Below, in pieces: positions 44,120 through 51,444 of a stretch of 64,000 nucleotides of DNA. Positions within the stretch are counted from its first letter, which is position 1; every line of letters begins with the position of its first letter. The stretch is from Bacteriovoracaceae bacterium (GTDB lineage Bacteria; Bdellovibrionota; Bacteriovoracia; Bacteriovoracales; Bacteriovoracaceae). The stretch covers positions 186,001 to 250,000 of the forward strand of contig JAIPEG010000001.1 in assembly GCA_021737405.1 (NCBI GenBank), read 5' to 3'. Both the position numbers and the translations under genes were made by a program. The notes below the pieces were generated by a model. The model did no database searches. It was not told the DNA's origin and was given only the letters and a program-made list of their open reading frames with translations.

Positions 44120-46020
44120 TTTACCGCCTTAAATTCAGGTACCAACTCTTTTAGAGCTTCTGTGCAAGCGCTAGAGAGTGGAAGGTCCTTATTGAAGGCC
44201 TCATTTAAGACACGAATAAATTCTGGTGAATGAACGCCGTCACTATTCATCTCGACACTATAACCTCCGTCAACTCCTGAAAGAAGGAGAGAACAAGTAA
44301 AAGGAGCGTCATCTGAATAGGCCATGAATGTTAAAAGGTCGGCCGTGTCCTCTTCAGTTGTTTGTAGGTCGCCCTCATGATCAAAGAACATGGAAGGCCC
44401 TGAAGAAAAAAGAGAAGAGTCTTCAAAGGTCTTCTTTGAACAGGAGCGCAGCTTCATGAACTCACTTTTACTCTCGGGCGATACGCCTTCTTTATCAAAG
44501 AGGTAGCTCACAAAGTGGCCGAGTTCATGAGAGACGATATTCTTTCCATGACTTTCATGCTCACAAGAAAAGGGCGATATCGTAATGGCGTCTTTTTCTC
44601 TGTGGTAACCAAGTCCTCCCATACCCTGATTAAAGATTTCTGCTGGGGCAAAGTTATCATTGGCCGTGACGTAGGGGCCTGACATACATAGGTCGCGAAC
44701 GGGTAAGAGAGGGTCGTAGGCGCCCTCATAGTCTTTACTCATTTCAAGCCATTTGATTAAGACAACGTCTGGTAAATATTCAAGTTGATCTAGAGGAGGG
44801 AGGCCATACTCAGCCCCCTGCATACGATTGATGAGTTCATTCTCAAAGTCTTTTGCCATATTCTTTTTTTCTGGGAAAATGAAGTCGAGATTATCTTTTA
44901 TTTTTGAATTGATAAAGGTGCGAGTCGAGGAGCTAAAGCTGCTTAAAACACGCTCGTCATAATTTTTAATAATATTTGGAAGCTCTTTTTGAAAGTCTTC
45001 TACCTTCTTGTCACTTCCATAACTTTTTGCTCTTAGCATGTCCTGGCAATTGCTGACGACCTCACTTGCGTCAAAGCTTTCATTTTTCATTTGAAAGTCA
45101 GTGATAACTTTTTTCAAATCAAAGTCTCTTAATTTCTTGATTGAAAATTCTAAACAAGGCCCACTTTTACAGCTGTAATCCCTAAGTTTTGTCCCTTCAC
45201 CTCTTAGAGACTTTAGATTAAAATCAAGATTCACAAATTCTTGAACCAATTGGAAAGCATCCTCTGGATAAGGATCTTCTCCCCTTTCGTTCAGGTAAGA
45301 CTCTAAATTATCAAATGTATCCTGAACCTCGTAAGGTAAGAAGGTTGCGCCATATTCTAATTCATACTGATTCTTTAATTCTGATAACCGATTGGTTACT
45401 TCCGAAAAAGTCTCTTTTGGGGTTAAAAGACCACTGAGAGCATGTAAATACCAGGGGCCCCCCAAAATCGTCTGATGCTCTTTTTCGCGATAGTCCTGAA
45501 GTGCTTTTTCAAAATCGTCGCCAAGACCGTGCTCGACAGTGACAATTTCCAGTCGCTCACCAACTGGTTTTTCAAGATCAATACTACTTCTTAGGAAAGG
45601 CTCAAAGGTTAATTGAGCGTAGAGCATACTTCCTTCACTATTGTCTCCTAAATTGTTTAGGCTCCCCTTTGGGTCTTTTAGGCGATTATCAAATTCTTCT
45701 AAGACAACTTCATTCACTTGCTTAAAGTAATTTGCCATGGACTCAATGTCCGAAGCGAGTGTTGGATATTCGTCGAGAATACTGGCACTCGTTAATTCAT
45801 CAAAATTCGCATCTGTTAAGAATACAGATTTAGAGGCATTCGCCTCACCACAAATATCGACCAGGCATTGTTGTAAATTCTCTGATGGACTCCAGCCATC
45901 TTGACAATTATTTATGACCTCGGAAGAAGCATTAAATTCTTGTAGACGAATAATAGGAGCGCGCAGACTTTGAGCTTGCAAGGGGTAGAGAGAAAGTAGA
46001 TAAATGAAAAGAAATCTCAC
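44107..46020 (-). CDS. Exported zinc metalloprotease
   Basis: 637 residues from a GTG start. A signal peptide (about 1-17, ending AQS) precedes a long helical region and a catalytic C-terminal domain with HELGH (H498, E499, H502) and a likely third ligand in TTEEDTADLL (E556-D558). Many cysteines suggest disulphides. The arrangement resembles gluzincin-type secreted peptidases with a large N-terminal domain of no known family. A predatory or envelope-remodelling role is possible. Confidence 0.75.
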   Translation of the reverse strand: MRFLFIYLLSLYPLQAQSLRAPIIRLQEFNASSEVINNCQDGWSPSENLQQCLVDICGEANASKSVFLTDANFDELTSASILDEYPTLASDIESMANYFKQVNEVVLEEFDNRLKDPKGSLNNLGDNSEGSMLYAQLTFEPFLRSSIDLEKPVGERLEIVTVEHGLGDDFEKALQDYREKEHQTILGGPWYLHALSGLLTPKETFSEVTNRLSELKNQYELEYGATFLPYEVQDTFDNLESYLNERGEDPYPEDAFQLVQEFVNLDFNLKSLRGEGTKLRDYSCKSGPCLEFSIKKLRDFDLKKVITDFQMKNESFDASEVVSNCQDMLRAKSYGSDKKVEDFQKELPNIIKNYDERVLSSFSSSTRTFINSKIKDNLDFIFPEKKNMAKDFENELINRMQGAEYGLPPLDQLEYLPDVVLIKWLEMSKDYEGAYDPLLPVRDLCMSGPYVTANDNFAPAEIFNQGMGGLGYHREKDAITISPFSCEHESHGKNIVSHELGHFVSYLFDKEGVSPESKSEFMKLRSCSKKTFEDSSLFSSGPSMFFDHEGDLQTTEEDTADLLTFMAYSDDAPFTCSLLLSGVDGGYSVEMNSDGVHSPEFIRVLNEAFNKDLPLSSACTEALKELVPEFKAVKCLK

Positions 46021-46102
46021 AAGTGTCTCTTCGGCTCAAAGTGACTTCCAATTAAAAAAAACTTCCTCTTTGAAGCTATAAAACCCATGTAAAAACAATA
46101 AT

Positions 46103-46801
46103 TTACCTATTTAAATTGAAGTCTTTTTCATAGGACTCTTCAATTTTTTCGGTATCTTGCCCCAGGTGAAATTTGACCTTTGAGATTTGATTGAGCATGG
46201 CCTGTTTTAAGAAGCCAGATTTTTGAAAACGAATGGCCGAGGTTTTGACGGTCTTTTTTAAGAGGAGAGGCCTCACTTTTCTTCTTAATTCATAAGAGAG
46301 AAGCGTGTCTTCAAAAATGGGGGCCTCTGGAAAATCATCCATCGAAATCAGTTCACGATGAAAGAAAATACCATGATCTAGATAAATGATCCCTCTTAGC
46401 TTTAAGCGACAGTAATTAGAATAAAAAGAAGTCCACCTAAGACCCAAGTGATTTTGATCAAAGCTATGAGTAAAACCACCCCAAACTTTCTTTGACAGAA
46501 TTTTCTGAAGTTCGACAAGGGCTTCAAAAGTCATGAGGTTACGAGGGTGATGAAGAAGGAGCATCTCTCCCGATGATTCCCTTATGCCTTTTTTAATGCG
46601 TTTGGCGCGATTAGAGTTCTCAATTTTATAAGACTTTATAGGAAGTTTTTCTAATTTCTCCCAAGTGCCATCCATTGAGCCACCATCGACTACAATGACT
46701 TCAAGAGGTGTAATAAGATGCTGCTGATGGAATACTTCAAGGCTTTGCCAGAAGTAGGCATTTTCGAACTCATTAAAAGAAGAGACAATTATACTTAACA
46801 A
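46103..46801 (-). CDS. GT2-family glycosyltransferase
   Basis: 232 residues from TTG. It has LSIIVSSFNEFEN at the N-terminus, VIVVDGGSMDGT, SNRAKRIKKGIRESSGEML and HHPRNLMTFEAL. The N-R-A and L-H-H elements recall the TIGR04283 group of GT2 enzymes. It has an independent position, well away from other glycan genes. Substrate unknown. Confidence 0.75.
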   Translation of the reverse strand: MLSIIVSSFNEFENAYFWQSLEVFHQQHLITPLEVIVVDGGSMDGTWEKLEKLPIKSYKIENSNRAKRIKKGIRESSGEMLLLHHPRNLMTFEALVELQKILSKKVWGGFTHSFDQNHLGLRWTSFYSNYCRLKLRGIIYLDHGIFFHRELISMDDFPEAPIFEDTLLSYELRRKVRPLLLKKTVKTSAIRFQKSGFLKQAMLNQISKVKFHLGQDTEKIEESYEKDFNLNR

Positions 46802-46850
46802 TGCTGATGCACCTCATTCCTTTAAACTCTACCCAATGGTAGCTACTATT

Positions 46851-46884
46851 AAAATAAAAAAACCCCCGTTGGCCGAGGGTTTCT
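46851..46884 (-). terminator. Intrinsic terminator for the DUF2892 gene
   Basis: On the minus strand AAACCCTCG and CGGGGGTTT form a stem of about 9 bp with one mismatch, followed by a run of T (TTTTTTTATTTT including the last stem bases). It lies downstream of the gene at 46943-47134. Confidence 0.7.
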
Positions 46885-46942
46885 TCTGGTGGGTTATGGC
46901 ACAGAATGGTTTTAGGAAGTAGACGTCCCCACCAAAAAGTAA

Positions 46943-47134
46943 TTACTTTTTAAGAGGACAGGAACTTATGCCGATTAAGGCATAAATTGGGCAGTATCCA
47001 ATAGCTCCAGTCACAAGGGGAATAATACCTATGTAGCCCAGATTACTCTTTGGACCTATAAAGGCGAGAGATAAGACACCAAGCCCCACCAAGACTCTAA
47101 ACACGCGATCTAGAGTCCCTTCATTCTTTATCAC
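46943..47134 (-). CDS. DUF2892 membrane protein
   Basis: 63 residues from GTG after GGAGGTCTTA. The KNEGTLDRVFRVLVGLGVLSL start, two hydrophobic helices and the CPIYALIGISSCP end are the DUF2892/YgaP-tail signature. Such proteins are small inner-membrane proteins, often linked with rhodanese and sulphur metabolism. Single-gene unit with its own terminator. Confidence 0.88.
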   Translation of the reverse strand: MIKNEGTLDRVFRVLVGLGVLSLAFIGPKSNLGYIGIIPLVTGAIGYCPIYALIGISSCPLKK

Positions 47135-47280
47135 TAAGACCTCCTTTAATTGATTTGCTTAATTTCTGTACTCACTTTAGCGCATGAGATTTAGAACTTA
47201 TCTGACATGAATCAAGAATGTATGCGATGTTGATTAACTTTCACTTGGTAAAGACGACCTCTTTTTGTTACCTTTAAAGC

Positions 47281-48291
47281 ATGAATACAACCCTTTATGG
47301 CCTTACCCTTCTTAGAAATGGGCTCAAATACGATTATCCCTTTAAAGAGTGCCTTGCCGCTTTAACTGATCTTTGTGAGCAATCTTTTATTGCCCTCGGG
47401 GATTCTGAGGATGGGACCGAAAAAGAAGTTCAAAAGTTTGAAAACCTCACCATTATTCCTACGACATGGGATATGTCTCTTATGGGTGATGGAGGAAAAA
47501 TTCTTTCTCAGCAAACTAACGTGGCACTTGAAGCCCTTAGAAAAGAGTATAAGACGGGCTGGGGCTTTTATCTTCAAACAGATGAACTTATTCACGAAAA
47601 AGACTTTGATCAAATTAAAAAAGATATTCTAGCTGCAGAGGCAAACGGTTGTGATGCCATTCGTTTTCGCTACTTTCACTTTTGGCTCAATCACAATCAA
47701 ATAGCGATTTCTAAAAGATGGTACCCGCAAGAAATTCGCGCGATCAAACTCGACTCTAACATCACTTCTCATGGGGACGCTCAAGGTTTTATAGGCCAAC
47801 AGAAGGTTTATGAAAGCGATGTTCATATTTTTCACTACGGCCATGTGAGAGATGAAGAAAAGCGCGAGGCCAAGCAAGAGCTCTTAATCAAAATGATTAG
47901 ACCGGATGAAAAATTTAAAAAATATAAAACGCGCGAAGAAAAGGCCTTTAAGAAAACTGAAACTCTTCCCTACTATGGACCTCACCCCAAATGGATGAAA
48001 GAGAGAATCACTAAATTTGGTGATATCTTTGAGATGCCTGAAAAAGAGCATGTGTTAATTTACGATCCGCGAGGGATTATTGATGAGGACCTCAAAGCCC
48101 GTATAAGAACAAAGAAGTTAGAGATCATTAAGAAGGATCAAAGAGAGGCGTTGAGTCTTGAGCCAACCTTCTTAGAGGGCCTAGGCTTTGGAAAGCGCAT
48201 TCCCCAAGGAATGAAGAGTCCTATTGCGAGGGCGTGGAGTGAGAAGCAAAGAATGGAATTTCTTCTATGGTCAAAGGGAATATCTACTTAA
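47281..48291 (+). CDS. GT2-like glycosyltransferase
   Basis: 336 residues. The N-terminal TLLRNGLKYDYPFKECLAAL and ALGDSEDGTEKEV are GT-A-like; WGFYLQTDELIHEKDF has the D..E pair near the donor site, as in GT2-like proteins of unknown specificity. The C-terminal 120 residues are basic and unassigned. It is a monocistronic gene upstream of a hydrolase. Confidence 0.6.
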   Translation: MNTTLYGLTLLRNGLKYDYPFKECLAALTDLCEQSFIALGDSEDGTEKEVQKFENLTIIPTTWDMSLMGDGGKILSQQTNVALEALRKEYKTGWGFYLQTDELIHEKDFDQIKKDILAAEANGCDAIRFRYFHFWLNHNQIAISKRWYPQEIRAIKLDSNITSHGDAQGFIGQQKVYESDVHIFHYGHVRDEEKREAKQELLIKMIRPDEKFKKYKTREEKAFKKTETLPYYGPHPKWMKERITKFGDIFEMPEKEHVLIYDPRGIIDEDLKARIRTKKLEIIKKDQREALSLEPTFLEGLGFGKRIPQGMKSPIARAWSEKQRMEFLLWSKGIST

Positions 48292-48377
48292 GAGCCTAAA
48301 ATTACTCCTGATTCACAGGTGCGAAAACACTCTCTTTTTACCTTAAAAAAAACACCCACTAAGCTCTTTAGAAGCCA

Positions 48378-48417
48378 TTTTTCCTCTAAAATCCCTAAAA
48401 ATTTGAGAGAGGAAAAA
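48378..48417 (+). promoter_or_regulatory. 10-bp inverted repeat masking the SD of the hydrolase gene
   Basis: TTTTTCCTCT (48378-48387) is complementary to AGAGGAAAAA (48408-48417), which contains the SD for ATG 48421; loop 20 bases. No T tract follows, so it is not a terminator. Confidence 0.5.
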
Positions 48418-48420
48418 AAG

Positions 48421-49674
48421 ATGAAAAAAATGTTTTTAGTGGCAATTTTTTGTTTGCCCACCATGGCCCTAGAAGAAGCGACCGTTTATAACGAAATGGT
48501 TAATCGTTTTGAAAAAGAAGAATTCTGTCCGGAAAAGCCCCAAGAAAGGTTTTGGAAAAGAAAAAGTGTACTAACTCCCCTTGTGGCCTATCAGGGCCCC
48601 ATGACTTACAAGCTGCGCTTCTCTAAGTTTGGCTGTAGTGTTGGAAAGAAAGGCGCCATGGTGATCGCTCCAGGCCGCGCTGAAGCTTCTCCTGAATACT
48701 ATGAAACGGCCCTCGATTTTATCAAGGCAGGCTTTTCTCCAATCTATGTCATCGATCACAGAGGGCAGGGCCTTTCTCCTAGAGAGTTAAAAAATCCTTA
48801 TAAGGGTCATGTTTCTAATTTTATGAATTATGTCTCTGACCTTGACTACGCTGTTGAGGCGATTGTTGATGATCTTAAAACAATTGGTTTTAAAGCGGGC
48901 ACTGATCACTTGATGTACACATCAAACTCAATGGGAGGTGGCATTGGTCTTGGCTACTTCGCTCAAAAAGGAGAGAAGAATCCTTTTACCGCAGCTGCTA
49001 TTTTAGGCGCAATGATTCGTGTGAATTATTTAAGCTTTATCGATAAAGAGCCTACAGTGCTAAACAATATGATTTACTCTGAAGCAGGCGTCATAGCTCA
49101 AGCAAAACTCACATGTCGTAAAGCTGATAAGTGTGAAGAATACGCGCGCGCTGGAGTTTTTGGAGATTATCAACCGGGAACGAGAAACTTTGTTCAGTAT
49201 GATTCTGTAAAACGCATGGAAAAATATATGACTCACTCAAGTGCTCGCTATGATCTAAAGACTTATCTCTGGGATGAATTTGACTGGTCTTCTATTGTTG
49301 CCAATGAGTATCAAGGAGAAAACTGGATTGGCCCTCAGCTTGGTGGTGCAACTTTTAGTTGGACGCTTTATACGACTCAGTTTCTTAAGAAAATGAGAAA
49401 GACGAGCTTCATTAAAAAGCTTCCCGATATGCCTTTACTTGTCCTAACAGGTTCAAGAGATTTACGGGCCTACAAGCCTTATAAAGAGGGATCAACTGAT
49501 CTTTCTCGTCACTCTGGTTTTTGCGATCAAATTAATAAAAAGAATCGTTTTAATAAGAAACTTTGTACGTTCATGCCTCTTAAAGACAGCTTTCATGAGA
49601 TTTATAAAGAAAGCGATGAGTATCGTGATCAGGCCATCAGGTTGGTTAGCGAGTTTTTTGAAAAACAAATTTAA
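48421..49674 (+). CDS. Exported alpha/beta hydrolase (PldB-like lysophospholipase)
   Basis: 417 residues. The frame is open from 48319, but ATG 48421 follows GAGAGAGGAAAAAAAG and gives a signal peptide (KKMFLVAIFCLPTMALEE). The core has IDHRGQGLSPR, the nucleophile S170 in TSNSMGGGIG, an acid in LVLTGSRDLRAYKP and His in KDSFHEIYKES. This matches serine aminopeptidase S33/lysophospholipase L2 proteins. Likely acts on lipids in the periplasm or outside. Confidence 0.8.
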   Translation: MKKMFLVAIFCLPTMALEEATVYNEMVNRFEKEEFCPEKPQERFWKRKSVLTPLVAYQGPMTYKLRFSKFGCSVGKKGAMVIAPGRAEASPEYYETALDFIKAGFSPIYVIDHRGQGLSPRELKNPYKGHVSNFMNYVSDLDYAVEAIVDDLKTIGFKAGTDHLMYTSNSMGGGIGLGYFAQKGEKNPFTAAAILGAMIRVNYLSFIDKEPTVLNNMIYSEAGVIAQAKLTCRKADKCEEYARAGVFGDYQPGTRNFVQYDSVKRMEKYMTHSSARYDLKTYLWDEFDWSSIVANEYQGENWIGPQLGGATFSWTLYTTQFLKKMRKTSFIKKLPDMPLLVLTGSRDLRAYKPYKEGSTDLSRHSGFCDQINKKNRFNKKLCTFMPLKDSFHEIYKESDEYRDQAIRLVSEFFEKQI

Positions 49675-49732
49675 GGCGCACGTCGCCAAAGTAAGTTTTT
49701 CACAGTTGCGTCATCTCTAAATACACTCTTAT

Positions 49733-49773
49733 TTCTCTCTGGTACAAGGCCTTAACAACCAAACCAGAGAGAA
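49733..49773 (+). promoter_or_regulatory. 11-bp inverted repeat masking the SD of the M15 peptidase gene
   Basis: TTCTCTCTGGT (49733-49743) pairs perfectly with ACCAGAGAGAA (49763-49773); loop 19 bases. The 3' arm holds GAGAG, the only SD for the AUU/AUC start that follows at once. Confidence 0.55.
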
Positions 49774-49774
49774 T

Positions 49775-50452
49775 ATTATCAAGACCCTAACGATCATATT
49801 GCTACTGACATTTGCTGTGAGAGCAGAAGAGTCAGCACACAGCACCCCTTTTACTCCTGAAGAAGAGGCCATCTACTTTTCTGATACCTACAAACTCCTC
49901 GATGAAGGAGTTCACAGTAACAAGAAAAGAAAGTTTCCCTATCGCTACTGGGATGAGTGCCTAGATAGAGGCATCAGGGGAAATTATGTCGATCACTTCT
50001 GTAATTCAAAAAGGATGATTTCAAATATTCTCTATCACTTTATCTCTAATAATTTATATTCCTGTATTGAAAGAGCGGCCGGCAAAGCAGGTTTTCGTAT
50101 TCAAGACGCCTATGTGATTCATAAAGGTATTTTTGCTGACTCTCTTCACTCTCCTCAAAGTCTCCATTCAGAAGGCCGCGCTATTGATATAGCCGCAGTT
50201 CGCATCAAGACTTTCTGGAAAGGCTGGGGTGAGATCAATTTTCAAAGAAGTGGTGGTGGAGTTTTTTATGAGGAGCTACGAAGTTGTTGGGGTGAGACTC
50301 TTTACTACAATAACGAATGCCCTCTTTTTAAAGGGCAGCCTGAAATGACGGGCTCTCTTGGAAAAGAAGATCCGGATCATCAAAGACACCTTCATTTATC
50401 CGTTCCATATTGTATCAATGGTCAGCACGCTGGCCCTTATTTTAGGAGATAA
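49775..50452 (+). CDS. Exported M15-type peptidase with non-AUG start
   Basis: 225 residues when read from ATT 49775 (or ATC 49778). Either start gives a normal signal peptide (IKTLTIILLLTFAVRA). The TTG at 49799 would begin inside it and lacks an SD. The mature protein has LHSEGRAIDIA (H131, D138) and RHLHLSVPYC, the zinc ligands of M15/VanY- and MepA-like peptidoglycan peptidases, plus several cysteines. It may cleave peptide cross-links of own or prey cell wall. Confidence 0.75.
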   Translation: MIKTLTIILLLTFAVRAEESAHSTPFTPEEEAIYFSDTYKLLDEGVHSNKKRKFPYRYWDECLDRGIRGNYVDHFCNSKRMISNILYHFISNNLYSCIERAAGKAGFRIQDAYVIHKGIFADSLHSPQSLHSEGRAIDIAAVRIKTFWKGWGEINFQRSGGGVFYEELRSCWGETLYYNNECPLFKGQPEMTGSLGKEDPDHQRHLHLSVPYCINGQHAGPYFRR

Positions 50453-50454
50453 CC

Positions 50455-51384
50455 TTGAAAGCCATTTTCTTATTCTTTTTCATTTTTATTAATCCAAGCT
50501 TTGCCCAATATAAAGGCTCGATTAGCTTTACAGCACAGGAAATAAGCCAGCACAAGAAAATGGCCAAAACCATGGTTGAGAATTCTAGAAGCTGTCTTCT
50601 TCGTCACAAAAAAGAGCATATCGATTTTTACAAAAAAACTTGTATTAAAAATTGGCGTGGTAATGAAAAGTGTCTCTCAAAATTTTATGGTGAGAGACGC
50701 TATTCAAAAAAAGAAGGTCAAAGAAGAAGTGACGGCCAAAAGCTTGAATACCTTCCAAAAGAACTTCAAAAAGAAGGCTTTAATCCTGAGCTCGTCAATT
50801 ACATGGAAGCGACAAGTTGTGTAGGCCTCGCTCTTCAGTGTTTAAAAGAAGGGTTTCAGGCAACTGGTCAGTCTAGCCAGTGGCAAACGATTATGAGCTA
50901 CGTTCGCTTAAATAATGTTGGAGGAACGGCCCTACAAGATGCTCTTCAGAAAATTGGCTGGAGCATTTATTATTGGAACCCCTCAGCTACGAGTAAGATA
51001 GAAGAAAATGCCGCTCGTTGGGATGCTGAAGAAAAGAATTGGCAATCAAAGGGCTGGCACCTTTATCGTTACCAAAGAGTGATGAGCCGAGGAACCTATT
51101 GGTATAACAGTGTCGATAACGCCTACGACATGGTGGGCTTTCAGGATCAGGTCCCTCAAATTCTTTACAGCTACCCCTACTGGGTGGGTACGGCCAATAC
51201 TGGCTACCATGTATTTCCAGGTACTTACGAGAAGGTCGTTGAGGCCCACAGCACTCGCCACTTTACGGCATTTGATAACCTAGAGTTCAGTGATTTCAAC
51301 CCCTTTGCTACTGGTGGGGGTCCTAGATGGACGAAAAGTGAGAAGTATCGCTCAGGCCTTGTGGCCCTTCCCCCAATTTTTTAA
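50455..51384 (+). CDS. Exported protein, possible papain-like hydrolase
   Basis: 309 residues from TTG 50455 with AGGAGATAACC before it. A signal peptide (KAIFLFFFIFINPSFAQ) is followed by a Cys-rich domain. C122 in ATSCVGLALQCL and H252 in NTGYHVFPGT, with D274/D280 after, could be a cysteine-hydrolase triad like NlpC/CHAP, but the fit is loose. It is coupled to the M15 peptidase (2-base gap), so a cell-wall role is plausible. Confidence 0.6.
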   Translation: MKAIFLFFFIFINPSFAQYKGSISFTAQEISQHKKMAKTMVENSRSCLLRHKKEHIDFYKKTCIKNWRGNEKCLSKFYGERRYSKKEGQRRSDGQKLEYLPKELQKEGFNPELVNYMEATSCVGLALQCLKEGFQATGQSSQWQTIMSYVRLNNVGGTALQDALQKIGWSIYYWNPSATSKIEENAARWDAEEKNWQSKGWHLYRYQRVMSRGTYWYNSVDNAYDMVGFQDQVPQILYSYPYWVGTANTGYHVFPGTYEKVVEAHSTRHFTAFDNLEFSDFNPFATGGGPRWTKSEKYRSGLVALPPIF

Positions 51385-51415
51385 AAAAATTAGAAGATTC
51401 AATAATATTTGACCG

Positions 51416-51444
51416 AAAAGACTCCTATGAAGGGAGTCTTTTTT
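51416..51444 (+). terminator. Intrinsic terminator containing a start codon in its loop
   Basis: AAAAGACTCC, loop TATGAAG and GGAGTCTTTT form a perfect 10-bp stem followed by T. It would end the M15 transcript. The ATG of the next gene is at 51427-51429, inside the loop. Confidence 0.7.
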
